Assembly: GCA_900129595.1 (NCBI GenBank)
Contig: FQWG01000006.1
Coordinates: 174,310-238,309, forward strand
Length of the DNA stretch: 64,000 bases
Reading direction: 5' to 3'
Source of the DNA: Flavobacterium frigidimaris
Lineage (GTDB): Bacteria; Bacteroidota; Bacteroidia; Flavobacteriales; Flavobacteriaceae
The position numbers and the translations under genes are program-made. Each line of letters opens with the position of its first letter. Position 1 is the stretch's first letter. Below, piece by piece: positions 9,801 through 18,103 of the stretch. The notes beneath the pieces were generated by a model that did not search any database, was not told the origin of the DNA, and saw only the letters and a list, made by a program, of their open reading frames with translations.

Positions 9801-12800
9801 GGGCTAAATTAAGGGCTAAAACTCCGTCAATAGCAGAAGATTTCTTTTCTATAAGATAATCTCCTTTTCGTTTTTTATAACGCTGTAAAAACACATCTAT
9901 TTTTTTATTCTCTGATGATGCAGGTGCTACTGCAGGCATGTTTATCGAAGGATTAAAAGAAATCGTGTTCCAGTTAATATTGGTCTGGCTCTCTAAAACA
10001 AAACGAATCTGCGACGTAGTACTGTTATTTACAACTCCAATACTGCTTAGGTCAAAAGAAGCGGCTTCATTTGCATTAAACTGTTTCTGATAAAGCACGG
10101 TTTCAACTGCTCCTGCATCCAGATCTTTTCTGAAAATCTTAAGGGTAATATGATCTGATGTAATGGGTTTTACAAAATTCCCAGCAAATGTGATGCTGCC
10201 GTTAGAAACCAATAAACCAGAATTTGTACTGCTTAAAAAGTCTTTTTCAGCATCATAATTTTTCAGTGAATATAAGTTGGCATCTACGGCATTATCCGGT
10301 ATCGGAACCAGACTTCCTGTATTATCATTTATGGTTATATAAGCTATTTTCGGACTCCAGAGAACCTGGTCAAAACTTCCATCCATAAGGGAACTTACCC
10401 TGAAAAATAGTTTTTCCCCTTTTGTTACCGTTATTAAATCTTCTTTTGATTTACTGATATAATCATCTGCGGCGATGGCCTGTTTCCATACCAAACCATT
10501 TCCTTTCTGGAAAAACAACTGCACACCATCAGCTTTATCTTTTCCGTCATTGGTCAGATATTCTGCTCTTTCTTTTGATAAATCTTTTTGTAATTCATAA
10601 GTATGCGATACCTGAATCTGCCCGGTTACAGGCACTTCCCACATACGCACCACGTCATGCAGCGGGTTTTTTACCTGCATTTCTTCAAAAGTCATTGCGG
10701 GGGTCGGAAAACTTAAAGTAAGTTTCCCATCACCTGAAACCGGTGAAGGCGTTTCTGCACTTCCTGGCTTAAAAGTAGGTACCCCACTAACTAATCGGTT
10801 GTAATATACCTGTCCGTTATTGGCAAAATCTACCAATCCATCCCCATTAAAGTCCATGAAATAACTTTTGGTGTTGCTCTTCGAATATTGTTTATCAAAA
10901 CCAACATTGGCGCTGACTTTTGAGTATCCTATCGTTAAATCTACTCCCCAGTTGAAAGTCTTGCTGGATGAATTTCCTATAGTATTTAATGATATTTCCT
11001 GAATCTCTCCAAACGAATTTGAACCCTGATTAGAAAGGTTTTTTCTGTAATAAACATTATCTCCTTTCCTAAAGACTTTATCTGGTAGCTGATCGCCATC
11101 TAAATCTTCTAAAGTAACAATAGTTTCAGATGACCCCCAGCTGTTTCCACCATGGGCACCTACCGTATTTTGCTTGAAATTTCCGGAATCAGTTGACAAT
11201 CCAACTCCAATCCTGTAATTAATTCCCCCAGATTTACCGTTAGAACTATTACCCAGTGTATGCTTACCCGAAAGATCTATATTCGGTAAAATATTATTCT
11301 TTAAATGGTCATCCGGCACAGTCCAATTTTGTTCAGGTCCAAACGGATTATATTTTCCGGAAGCATCACGAACATCATCAAAATAATCCATTGTATTGGT
11401 ATAGAATAATTTGGATTCTGAGTCATATTCTGAAACCGACTTCAATAAGGTTTTCTTAAAGGCACCTTCTTTGTAATTCAGTTCGTAACTGCGCACCATA
11501 TCATCTTTGTAGCGAACCTCGATTTTTCGTAATAACTGATTGTTCAATTGTCTGAAACCTAATCGGGCAGAAACCTGAACATCAGGACGGTTTGCTTCAC
11601 CTAAATCACTATTTTTTACAAAAGTAACATTGTAGTTTCCTTTTTGAGAACCAAAACCGGTGTAATAGACTTTTTTAAGATAGAGTTCCCCGTCTTTCTT
11701 ATCGTATTCATATTCGACGGTATTTCCTTTTAAATCGACCTGAAGACATAACGCCCAATGTCCGATATTTCCAGATCCATCCTGTAAAATTCCATTCGAT
11801 GCAAGACCTGAAGCAGTTCCTCCGTAATAACTGGCAACACCGCTTTTATCCCTTACGACCCAATAATAATTTTTAGGAGATGATCCTTTACGGATAATCT
11901 GCTGAAAAGCACCTTCGCGTCTTGGGTAAAATTGTTTATCAGTGGTTCTCGAAGTCCAAGCCGCTCTGTGCGAATTCGGAATAAGCTGTTCGCCTGAAAT
12001 AGAATAAGTTTCAGTTTCATTTGCTGCATCATAACGAGGCGCTCCCCAACGGGTATCAATACTTACTGCAGGAGCCGAAATATCCCAGCCCATACCAGCC
12101 CAGCTGTGCCCGCCATCGCTGTCATATTGTAAATTCAGTGAAGGTTGCATGCCGCCTCTTCCGGCAGGTATTACGATTGAAAATCCGGTGCTGGCTGTTC
12201 CTCTTACGTTTGCCGAAGGTGGTGCAATAGACTGAATTCCAACCAAAGGACTTGCGGCTTTTAGATCTTTTATACTTGTTGGCGTATAACCGGAAGTTTC
12301 AGGAGATTCCGGCATCTTAATAATCCCGGCAATAAAATCAGTAAAGTGAGTCGTTTTCGCTTTAATGATTCCTTGTTTGATGTCCAATGAATCTTTGGTT
12401 ACTTCCTGCCATAATCTTTTATTTTCATCAAAATAAAATACATTGATATCTTTTTCGGTGTAGCCTTCGGGAATTGTTTTTTTGTCGTATGGTAATGATA
12501 ATGTTACTGCTTTCTCGAAAATAGTTCCGTGCGGCAATAATCGGAAACCTGCATTTTTTCCGGTAACATTAACCATTGCTGAATTAAGCGGTGCAATGTC
12601 TATTTTTCGGAGTCCACTTACTGTAACTGAGATATTACTTTTTAAGGCTCCAGCCGGAAAAACGGCTTGAAAATCTTTGTATGCTAATTTGTTTTCAGTC
12701 TCAAAATTAATGGTTTTGAAAATTCTTTCTTTTGCATTTTCTATCGGTCTGAAAGTGTCTACTTGTGTAAAATGCTTTAAATCTAATTTTTCATTAGTGA

Positions 12801-13533
12801 TCAATCCAGTTGAAGTTTCTTTAGTCACAACAATAGAATTTCCGGTCTCTTTGGCATCTAAAACCAATTCAAATTCAGGCTGGCTTACATCAATAGCAAT
12901 TCCGCAGATACTCAATTTTTTTATCTGAGAAGGAAAATTAGTTCCTTTGATATATAGTTTATTTGCTGATTTCAATAATGTAAAATCAGTCGAAGCAAGT
13001 GACGATTTATAAACAATACGAACATTTTTAATTTTATAGGAATTTGAATTTCCTTCTAGAGCGGTAAACAACAAGACGTTATCACCAGCTCTCAAAGACT
13101 TTTCAGAAAGCAGTTCTGATTGTTTTGTCCAGTTTTTATTTTGGGATAAAAACTGCCCTCCAATACTTGGCTGATTGTTTAAACTTCTTGAAATCGAAGC
13201 CGCCTGATCGTATCCGTATAATTCGTATTCTAAATAAGCGCTTTCTCCATTTTCAGGTAAAGCATCTACTTTAAGATGAAAAACGTTATCATAAGCATCA
13301 TCCACATCTGAAGCATCGGCAACGCCAATGATTCCCTCCGGAATATCAGCGCTAAATGACTTTGTGTTTTTAGTTTCGTTTTTAACAATACTAATCAAAT
13401 CTGTTTCTGCAACATCTGATTCTTTTTCAGAAGTACTTTCAGTGAATAAAGAAGCTATTTTGTACGGTCCAAAATTTGCGGCGAACAAAAATGTACCTAT
13501 TAAAAACACCAGTATTATAATTTTATTTTTCAT
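3808..13533 (-). CDS. Giant SpvB/TcdB/RHS polymorphic toxin with GHH-type HNH nuclease tip
   Basis: 3241 residues. An N-terminal hydrophobic segment (residues 4-19) indicates Sec export. An SpvB-like domain begins near 434 (GFSIVIPAGRGGMQPSL). FG-GAP/VCBS-like calcium repeats follow (DLDGDQLPD near 811, DFNGDGLVD near 894, DFNGDRFPD near 1524, DMDGDGNWD near 1794), then the TcdB-type EREFYGFGK near 1888 and YD/RHS repeats from about 2010 to 2730. The RHS core closes with FHPDHLGSTSYI (near 2931), NGKELDRETNLSYYGARYL and LIDPNGK (near 3046). A pre-toxin segment (VPVVGDAKGLIEAIIGYD, near 3080) resembles PT-TG. The tip has KGYKGHHINNVKDHP and GDPNNIEFLTHSEHYIKH, an HNH/Endo VII nuclease of GHH type. 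Such proteins form a shell enclosing a toxic tip used against competitors (family knowledge). A cognate SUKH immunity gene follows. No T9SS sorting domain is present, so the release route is unclear. Confidence 0.92.
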   Translation of the reverse strand: MKNKIIILVFLIGTFLFAANFGPYKIASLFTESTSEKESDVAETDLISIVKNETKNTKSFSADIPEGIIGVADASDVDDAYDNVFHLKVDALPENGESAYLEYELYGYDQAASISRSLNNQPSIGGQFLSQNKNWTKQSELLSEKSLRAGDNVLLFTALEGNSNSYKIKNVRIVYKSSLASTDFTLLKSANKLYIKGTNFPSQIKKLSICGIAIDVSQPEFELVLDAKETGNSIVVTKETSTGLITNEKLDLKHFTQVDTFRPIENAKERIFKTINFETENKLAYKDFQAVFPAGALKSNISVTVSGLRKIDIAPLNSAMVNVTGKNAGFRLLPHGTIFEKAVTLSLPYDKKTIPEGYTEKDINVFYFDENKRLWQEVTKDSLDIKQGIIKAKTTHFTDFIAGIIKMPESPETSGYTPTSIKDLKAASPLVGIQSIAPPSANVRGTASTGFSIVIPAGRGGMQPSLNLQYDSDGGHSWAGMGWDISAPAVSIDTRWGAPRYDAANETETYSISGEQLIPNSHRAAWTSRTTDKQFYPRREGAFQQIIRKGSSPKNYYWVVRDKSGVASYYGGTASGLASNGILQDGSGNIGHWALCLQVDLKGNTVEYEYDKKDGELYLKKVYYTGFGSQKGNYNVTFVKNSDLGEANRPDVQVSARLGFRQLNNQLLRKIEVRYKDDMVRSYELNYKEGAFKKTLLKSVSEYDSESKLFYTNTMDYFDDVRDASGKYNPFGPEQNWTVPDDHLKNNILPNIDLSGKHTLGNSSNGKSGGINYRIGVGLSTDSGNFKQNTVGAHGGNSWGSSETIVTLEDLDGDQLPDKVFRKGDNVYYRKNLSNQGSNSFGEIQEISLNTIGNSSSKTFNWGVDLTIGYSKVSANVGFDKQYSKSNTKSYFMDFNGDGLVDFANNGQVYYNRLVSGVPTFKPGSAETPSPVSGDGKLTLSFPTPAMTFEEMQVKNPLHDVVRMWEVPVTGQIQVSHTYELQKDLSKERAEYLTNDGKDKADGVQLFFQKGNGLVWKQAIAADDYISKSKEDLITVTKGEKLFFRVSSLMDGSFDQVLWSPKIAYITINDNTGSLVPIPDNAVDANLYSLKNYDAEKDFLSSTNSGLLVSNGSITFAGNFVKPITSDHITLKIFRKDLDAGAVETVLYQKQFNANEAASFDLSSIGVVNNSTTSQIRFVLESQTNINWNTISFNPSINMPAVAPASSENKKIDVFLQRYKKRKGDYLIEKKSSAIDGVLALNLALTDLNLLPAGFNNLRFKLNGAVIITAKQNNQLVARKRYKMVNAVLTEDLSVIEPATLFTAVIQDQPIDLEISIPALESNEVTQQCVALFQMPIYLTVKNDTPGLWTADTNKYAVYSNFYTEELQLGLGHREWGGFVINNTGTFASDLVAVSQLKTSDTYNAEPNLDPDNQSETEQQGYDIAKVYFVSMQSTYSKKNMIGLEETTFIDSRFMGTSRLGEDDIVSYFDASLPSLDGGGTMALNILSENESTSYSAGLKVGPLGPGGSKGEGKSYVTQTMADFNGDRFPDYVRGKEVQFTSPTGGISSKTTEIYNYSHGESKSDGISSDGSYSHAFTKTVQKSIPITDSNGCITNEIVSEKEATGISATMSLSGNLGKNEDESQYMHIDINGDGLADRIKKTGEVALNSGYGFLPEEKWNFEGLATGASESWAISPSSGMSYKGGSFTGGFNYGKGTDNSNTLMLDVNSDGLVDKVEYTSGKMMVALNMGDSFMTPIAYPKFSRMNENNSTNYGMNVGFSYDIPIFLIRITPSLGGSTGFSTNRTEATFNDMDGDGNWDYVLSDDEDHLVVRLSNIKRTNKLKGVTNAAGNSYVVDYELLKPSYENPSAKWVLQSIDVFDGHVGDGIDHSKAKFRYEDGYQDRREREFYGFGKVIQEQIDAADDLVFSTTVQEFYNQDYFRKNLLKYSYILDKNNKMRQESENEYSFVDVATQASVPVSDLNLPSCDDKRIFIGLVHANQKMYEGGSEYLETNTYNKYDANGNIIQYIDLGNGTADDKVTAKISYYESTTPYYGGIPKQLELSTTEGLRRKRATTINTKTAEVTQIKNYAAADKIAITDIEYDTYGNLQKITGPENHKKQRLTLEYVYDADNHQFLTEIKDAFGYQNKMEYDYRFESVLTTTDRNDQSTIYTLDAKGRPATIKAPYEIVSGQAYTIAYEYFPEAKVPYAKTKNYDPELDKDIETFTYTDGLGRVLQVKKTASLFTQAGSPDKEAQIVSGKIIYDGLGRPTTSYYPTTTTTVDNKFSTTVSTVTPTKTEYDEVGRAVKVTLPDGSTNTIAFTLENYDGVQTLHTTQTDALNKTSEIYTDATGQNLASKQNDLLTKFETNALGETIKVTDAMDHITKSSYDWLGRRTEFTHPDAGTTTIQYDLAGNLTSRITQDIKNTVPNDGAIQYEYNYNRLESIKYPKNPQNNVQYNYGKSDGTASRRGRLWFVQDASGGQEFFYGKLGEIEKEIRTLRITPTDIQTYISEFKYDTWNRIQKMTYPDGEVVEYTYNRAGNLQSMHGKKESHIYDYIKQLSYDEFEQRKYLKYGNDTETNYTYDDVMRRLQQLQVKSGTRQVMNNAYGYDLVGNVLNIKNTAPVVNNTLGGTASHEYQYDDFYRLKSAKATYHGEFTKASYELNMSYNKMHNITKKDLVHTVNNEQKGYVLDYNYDNELHPNAPNKIVESGKTEPREYVYDGNGNPTSYTEEKSFRKMTWDEENRLSGINDNGRIHQFTYDAGGERVIKSSGDSQNVAINGATAATIVHTDDYTGYVSPYFIISKGKFTKHYFEGAGRIVSKLGNGSFAQPLKLTAGGVNYGKLTAEQQKALDNYVKTLGVPPGPPTQQGIYATPEFTGDPYPSEVVKPVEENQEPPEGWPRNPIFNAPGDVPGPPVQFGPPVEPTTVKSGEGFTGIGLPENDIFYFHPDHLGSTSYITTKNGSISQHIEYVAFGEILFEEHSSSFSSPYLFNGKELDRETNLSYYGARYLDMKTSLWLSLDPLATYNPVFEEEFYFDGDHNGGIYNGKNLNGYGYCYQNPISLIDPNGKQCYFMTPPTERISGTQASMSIDFVPVVGDAKGLIEAIIGYDFAGNKLSGNDRFLSVLLMSELKDAKNTIKVIKEVSKVERASVKVANEVKRLNAARSKAVRDAWKQEKALIESGAEGTRNWTRKELKELKETGKVKGYKGHHINNVKDHPNMAGDPNNIEFLTHSEHYIKHNNGKYKEKTTGDLVSRKVE

Positions 13534-13574
13534 AAAGCAGGTTAATCGATATGGGGAAATCGTTTATGTTTAAA

Positions 13575-15539
13575 TTATTTCACAATAACTTTAAAAGTTT
13601 TTGTACCAAATTCTGAACTAACAGACACCAGATACATTCCCGATGAACTATTGATCGTATCATCATATAAATAAGTTTCTATTTGCGTCAGCTGTTTTTG
13701 TTTTACAAGCGCACCTGTAGGAGAATATACTGTTATGGTTGCATTAGTCTTGTGTGGAAATTGCATAGCTACAGAAAAATGACCGTCTGTAGTTGGATTA
13801 GGATATAAAATAATTACACTCGAATCGGTAATTTCTTTTCCATCCGTAGCGATGGCAATCTTGGTAGCAGTTTTACATTCCTGACCATTTACCAATCGTA
13901 GTTCGTAATTACCCGGCTGATCGACTAGAATTTTAGGGTTATTGTCTATAAAATCGCCTTCATAAAACCATTGATATTCATAATTTCCTACTGGCAAACC
14001 TGCACTTGCATCAAGTGTTATGGCATTTCCCCCCGTCAATAAATAATCTGATTTTAAATTTGGAAATGTCCCTTGTTTATCAGCCACAAAAACGGTTTCG
14101 GAATATAGATTTCCTTTTGCGTCGCGGACGATATAATCATAAGTTCCGGAGGAAAGCTGTAATCCTGTAGTACTTTTTGCAGCCTGATTCCATTGTTTTA
14201 CAACCACATCGCTTCCGTCTTTTTTAACGGTAACGGTAAAAGGAGCTTCGCCACCTTCAATACTATAATTTAACTGCCCGGACCCTGATACGCCACAAGT
14301 GGCTTCCGTTATCCAGACTCTGCTGAACATTTCAGGTGCAACTTTTAGTGTAAATTTGGTTTTACCTGATTTTTGTTTGTCCCAGTTAAAATCGTTTAGA
14401 ACTAATTTTTCTGTACTTGACGTGCTTGCCAAACGAATATATTCCGAATCTTTTTCATCGTAAGTTCCTTTTCCTGAATAATCAAGTAACAACCAGTAAT
14501 AGGTATCTTTTGGTAAAGTGCCTTTTATAAAAGCAGGGTTAAAAGCCCAGTCAAGACTAAGATCTGCTGGATTTGTAAAATCCAATTGCCATTGTCTTGC
14601 AATACCGATTGGTTCTCCCTGTTCCTGTTTTTTGACTAAGAGATTTTTTCCGTTATCACTCCAAAAAGCAAAGTAGTTATTGGGTATTGTACCCGATTTA
14701 CTTTTAAGTTCTATTGTCAAAAGCCCTTCTTCGATCATGTTGCTGCTCTTTAGCTGCAGCAAACCGCTTGCATCGTCTCTTCCAACTCCGGTTATAGATG
14801 AATCAAAATTCTTATGATGGTCGATATCCCATATAGTTTCTCCCTGACTGTTGAGGTAGTTTTTACTCTCAAATTGTGAGAGCGAAATACCATATTTAAT
14901 TCCGAGGTAACTGGCTACTTTTTGGGTTTCTTTACCAGATAATACCCTGTTGTACACCAGAATTTCGCTAATGTTTCCTTTAAACTCTTCGGGTGGTAAT
15001 TTCTCATGTTTAGACTTTTGCCCAATCGTTAATGACGATAACTTTGCAACACTATCCGTTACATTCTGTTGAAAAAAATGAATGTTAGCTTTATGAGGTT
15101 TTATTTTTTCCTGATAGGATTGATAGGAGTACTTTTTTAGATCCACCAAACGCTTATTGGTCGCAACTGAAAGTGTTTTTTGAGGATCGTTTATCGTCCA
15201 TAAAAATTGCTCTTTCAAACTGTCTTTTACTTTGTAAACCATAAATAAGGTCTGACGTCTTTTACTTTCTATGCCCAAAGGCAGAATCAGGGAATCCTGA
15301 GCCGTATCAAATACAATACTTGGGTTAAAATTAAAAGCAGCTCCAGACTGTTTTTTTTGGGATATTTTCCCTTCCTTTTTAGTAAGGCTTTCCCAGTAAT
15401 AGGCATCTGCGTTGTTTCGGGTTTTAATCCAAAAAGATGGGTCTTCGACTGCTCCGGGCACTACCTTTTGCTGTGAAAAAACCAGGTTACTTGCCGATAA
15501 ACTTATAAAAACCAATGATGAAAAAATCTTTCTATACAT
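13575..15539 (-). CDS. LamG/concanavalin-like surface protein with T9SS type A sorting domain
   Basis: 654 residues. An N-terminal signal peptide (SLVFISLSASNLVFSQ) is followed by a region with ILVYNRVLSGKETQKVASYL and KYGISL, typical of the lectin-like domain and linker of flavobacterial adhesin-like proteins. The middle has immunoglobulin/PKD-like beta segments, and the C-terminus (about 575-654) is a Por secretion sorting domain: ILYPNPTTDGHFSV, then SSGMYLVSVSSE and a final TKTFKVIVK. It is therefore sent through the type IX system to the cell surface. It lies directly upstream of the giant RHS gene (41-nt gap), as in other flavobacterial RHS loci, and may help surface display of that protein (inference). 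Confidence 0.85.
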   Translation of the reverse strand: MYRKIFSSLVFISLSASNLVFSQQKVVPGAVEDPSFWIKTRNNADAYYWESLTKKEGKISQKKQSGAAFNFNPSIVFDTAQDSLILPLGIESKRRQTLFMVYKVKDSLKEQFLWTINDPQKTLSVATNKRLVDLKKYSYQSYQEKIKPHKANIHFFQQNVTDSVAKLSSLTIGQKSKHEKLPPEEFKGNISEILVYNRVLSGKETQKVASYLGIKYGISLSQFESKNYLNSQGETIWDIDHHKNFDSSITGVGRDDASGLLQLKSSNMIEEGLLTIELKSKSGTIPNNYFAFWSDNGKNLLVKKQEQGEPIGIARQWQLDFTNPADLSLDWAFNPAFIKGTLPKDTYYWLLLDYSGKGTYDEKDSEYIRLASTSSTEKLVLNDFNWDKQKSGKTKFTLKVAPEMFSRVWITEATCGVSGSGQLNYSIEGGEAPFTVTVKKDGSDVVVKQWNQAAKSTTGLQLSSGTYDYIVRDAKGNLYSETVFVADKQGTFPNLKSDYLLTGGNAITLDASAGLPVGNYEYQWFYEGDFIDNNPKILVDQPGNYELRLVNGQECKTATKIAIATDGKEITDSSVIILYPNPTTDGHFSVAMQFPHKTNATITVYSPTGALVKQKQLTQIETYLYDDTINSSSGMYLVSVSSEFGTKTFKVIVK

Positions 15540-15570
15540 AATTCTCTATGTTTTAAAATGAAATCGACTC

Positions 15571-16302
15571 CTAGAAATTGGCCAGATCATCAAAGTCAAA
15601 TGAGTAACCAATAATTAATGAAATACTATTGATTTTGTTTTTATTTTCGCTGTAACGATGCCCGTTTTCTTCCGTTGTTAAAGCATCTGTAAGACCTAAA
15701 GTATAGCGGGCTCCTACAGAAAGATTCGAATTAAATTCATAACCCAAAGAGAATATTCCAGAGAAATAATTTTTACCGGTAAGGGATTCTTTCAGTACTT
15801 TTTGCACATTGGCATCCGGTTCAAAATAAGTGCCTGAATCAGCAAATATCTCCTGGGCATTAGAAGTGTATTTTATATTATCGCTCGCAATATTAAAACT
15901 AACGTATGGTCCAAAACCCACATACAGCCCTTCAACAGGATAGTATTTAAATTGTGCACCGACATTGATATAACTGTATCCAAAAGTCATTTTGTACTTT
16001 AATCCTTTGATATCTTCATAATTCAAATCTGTACTTTGTCCCGAATAGGATATTTCGGTCTGAATACTTACTTTGGCATAAGGATATTTCCAGTTTATAA
16101 AAACACCGCCTGTTCCTCCAAATTTGCCTTCTTCTTTTAAAGTATATCCTTCATAAATTCCTTTTGGAACTATAACATCCGGAAGATTTGACATTTTTGA
16201 ATAAATACCACCACCGAAAAGGCCATAGGTAATTTCTCTGTCACCTTGTGCAAATAGGGATTTTGTGCTCACTAATAGTAGTAGCAAAATAATTTTTTTC
16301 AT
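15571..16302 (-). CDS. Outer-membrane beta-barrel protein (PorT-like family)
   Basis: About 243 residues from the Met at 16302 (MKKIILLLLLVSTKSLFAQ, a clear signal peptide); a longer frame from 16323 would add seven residues and overlap the upstream gene, so I prefer the shorter start. The mature part is built of alternating aromatic/glycine strands (YGLFGGGIYSKMSNLPD, FGYSYINVGAQFKYYP, FSLGYEFNSNLSVGARY) ending in an aromatic-terminated strand (LIIGYSFDF), typical of 8-10 stranded barrels. It resembles its upstream neighbour and probably arose by duplication. Its position before the T9SS/RHS genes suggests a co-transcribed envelope function. Confidence 0.8.
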   Translation of the reverse strand: MKKIILLLLLVSTKSLFAQGDREITYGLFGGGIYSKMSNLPDVIVPKGIYEGYTLKEEGKFGGTGGVFINWKYPYAKVSIQTEISYSGQSTDLNYEDIKGLKYKMTFGYSYINVGAQFKYYPVEGLYVGFGPYVSFNIASDNIKYTSNAQEIFADSGTYFEPDANVQKVLKESLTGKNYFSGIFSLGYEFNSNLSVGARYTLGLTDALTTEENGHRYSENKNKINSISLIIGYSFDFDDLANF

Positions 16303-16316
16303 GTTTTTTATTAAAA

Positions 16317-17015
16317 TTACCATTGATGAAAACTGTAGCCTAAAGAAAAACTAAATACTCCGCTTTTGTTTTGATTTTCGATAAACTGAAAAGAAGATGC
16401 ATTACTTTTTACCACATCTTTTACCCCTAAATAATAGCGTAAATCGAAGTGAATACTTTCGTGCAATTCGTAACCCAATGCAAAGCACAATGAGAAATCG
16501 TCTGCGCCGTCAAGACCATCCTGATAGAACTGTCTGGTGGCAACATCGTACATTCCGCCAGCTTCGTTAGATTTATAAGTAATATTGTTAGGAGATAAAC
16601 TGATGCCGTAGAAAGCACCAAATCCTAAATTTAAACCTTCGTAGGGATATACTTTATATAAAGCTCCAATCTGCAAATAGGAATAATTTAATCCTAATTC
16701 AAATTCCTTGCCTGTAGTATCGTGGTAATTGACAGTTTGAGAAGACTGTCTGAATAAAAGTTCCGGTTGAATGGCAACACGGGTATCGTAAAGTTTACAG
16801 TTTAAAAAGAAACCACCTTCGATTCCGTAGCCACCTTTACTTTCCATAACACTATTATCAAAAGTGTTATCTCTTCCTTTAATACTTTCGGGTAAATTAC
16901 TGATTTTAGAATAAATCCCTCCGAGTTTTAATCCGTAGGTGATATTAGTCTCATTTTGTGCATGAGCAGCGTTACAAAAAGAACAAAATATTAATAAGTG
17001 TAATAGTACTTTCAT
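16317..17015 (-). CDS. Outer-membrane beta-barrel protein, first gene of the toxin operon
   Basis: 232 residues. Signal peptide LLIFCSFCNAAHAQ, then barrel-like strands (YGLKLGGIYSKISNLPES, LNYSYLQIGALYKVYP, FALGYELHESIHFDLRYYL) and a terminal FSFSLGYSFHQW. It is paralogous to the next gene; both share GGIYSK..NLP and a YKVYP/YYPVEGL motif. It is the most upstream gene of the minus-strand run leading to the RHS toxin, so a promoter is expected in 17016-17180. The substrate or partner is unknown. Confidence 0.8.
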   Translation of the reverse strand: MKVLLHLLIFCSFCNAAHAQNETNITYGLKLGGIYSKISNLPESIKGRDNTFDNSVMESKGGYGIEGGFFLNCKLYDTRVAIQPELLFRQSSQTVNYHDTTGKEFELGLNYSYLQIGALYKVYPYEGLNLGFGAFYGISLSPNNITYKSNEAGGMYDVATRQFYQDGLDGADDFSLCFALGYELHESIHFDLRYYLGVKDVVKSNASSFQFIENQNKSGVFSFSLGYSFHQW

Positions 17016-17185
17016 TCACAAAAATTTTTGCGAATATATGTATTAATTTCTGATTTTTATCTTTAAAAAATCGACAAAAGGTAATTTAAACCGCTGATAC
17101 GAAACTAACATCTATCTAAAGCCTATAGACGTGTTTGTCGATTAATAAAGATGTCTGAAAATAAAAATAATAAACACACAAACAT

Positions 17186-17228
17186 CATTAGCTATATTGC
17201 GATTGCGTAATGAGCAATATAGCTAATG
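17186..17228. repeat. Hairpin: 15-bp perfect inverted repeat
   Basis: Arms cattagctatattgc (17186-17200) and gcaatatagctaatg (17214-17228) are perfect complements around a 13-nt loop. On the minus strand the following sequence is T-rich, so this may terminate the PRTRC operon. It also lies at the border between the chromosomal-type toxin operon and the mobile-element genes, so a boundary or attachment role is possible but not shown. Confidence 0.6.
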
Positions 17229-17250
17229 AGATGTTGTTCCGTTTTAAAGC

Positions 17251-17291
17251 GCCCCGCAATTGCCCGACCAGAGGAAGCCCAATTGCGGGGC
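17251..17291. repeat. GC-rich hairpin directly after the PRTRC operon
   Basis: Arms gccccgcaattg (17251-17262) and caattgcggggc (17280-17291) are perfect 12-bp complements with a 17-nt loop, starting 9 nt past the stop codon of the ThiF-like gene on the minus strand. It is much more GC-rich than its surroundings. It could be a terminator stem without a clean U-tract, or an element-end structure together with the neighbouring hairpin. Confidence 0.6.
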
Positions 17292-17299
17292 GGCGGGCA

Positions 17300-18103
17300 T
17301 CAGCCCACCATTATGGGTTCTGATTTAAAACTTCCCAAATTCAGAAAAAATCCCCTTTGGGCGGTCATGCCTTCACGGAACAGCTTCCATAAAAGCGATG
17401 CTCCCATACTGGCAAGTGTGGCATTTATAAACAAGTCCTGTTTTTCAAGTGCCTCGGCAAGGGAACAGCTCGGCTCACTCGTATCGCTCTGCGCTTGCAG
17501 TAATTCCTTAAATTCATCGGTTACCATTGGAAGATTCGGTACAGTCGTGTATAGTTTTGAATCAGGCTGTGGGATTTCGCTGATTGTCGAAAGTATTGCC
17601 TGTCCCGTATTTTGAGCGTTGCCAAGGTCAAGCCAATAGAGGGATTTGGTACGCTCAAAATCGCTGTTCTCATTACAATTTAGCAGGAAATCTGCAATAT
17701 CAAAACGTGCCCTTGCGGTATCCACACAGCTGATATAAAGGTTTGCCCTGCCACGATTGGGAAGGGATTTCAGATTAGCTGTTGAGAATTGCTCGGTTAC
17801 GGCTTTCCAGGAAGTTCCGAAAAAACGATTGGTACGATTAATAAGTGCAACGGCTTTGGGAAGTCCTAGCTCAGCCTCTGCAAAAAGCTGTCGTCCCTGA
17901 TTGGCATTATTGACTACATCATCATCAAATAAATTGACCTGCAATCCAGCGTGACCCAAAGCGATAAGGCTGTGGTTCATTCTTGCGAGTTCTGTCAGCA
18001 TCCTGCTTCCTGTTCCTCCTGCGCCGATGAGGTTTACCGTTATCGGATTGGTTGGGTTTATCAGGTAATTGGCTGTATAATGCATGGGGTTGAGTGAGTT
18101 CAT
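17300..18103 (-). CDS. PRTRC system ThiF family protein
   Basis: 267 residues with an E1/ThiF Rossmann fold near the N-terminus: VNLIGAGGTGSRMLTELAR (about residues 24-42, nucleotide-binding glycine motif) followed by LFDDDVVNNANQGRQLF (about 58-74), the acidic and NxxR positions typical of ThiF/MoeB. PRTRC genes are a conserved set of unknown function on Bacteroidota conjugative elements and proteobacterial plasmids. It is the last gene of the operon and overlaps the PRTRC B gene by 4 bp (ATGA), indicating translational coupling. No substrate or ubiquitin-like partner can be named. Confidence 0.9.
   Translation of the reverse strand: MNSLNPMHYTANYLINPTNPITVNLIGAGGTGSRMLTELARMNHSLIALGHAGLQVNLFDDDVVNNANQGRQLFAEAELGLPKAVALINRTNRFFGTSWKAVTEQFSTANLKSLPNRGRANLYISCVDTARARFDIADFLLNCNENSDFERTKSLYWLDLGNAQNTGQAILSTISEIPQPDSKLYTTVPNLPMVTDEFKELLQAQSDTSEPSCSLAEALEKQDLFINATLASMGASLLWKLFREGMTAQRGFFLNLGSFKSEPIMVG

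Noticed and set aside
4787..12928. Many plus-strand open frames of 60-105 codons antisense to the giant RHS gene
   Set aside because: They lie wholly inside the 3241-codon frame, lack recognisable domains and follow its repeat structure; chance frames opposite a long gene.
17226..17615. Plus-strand frame of 129 codons overlapping the ThiF-like gene
   Set aside because: It runs through the GC-rich hairpin and opposite a clear ThiF family gene, with low-complexity translation.
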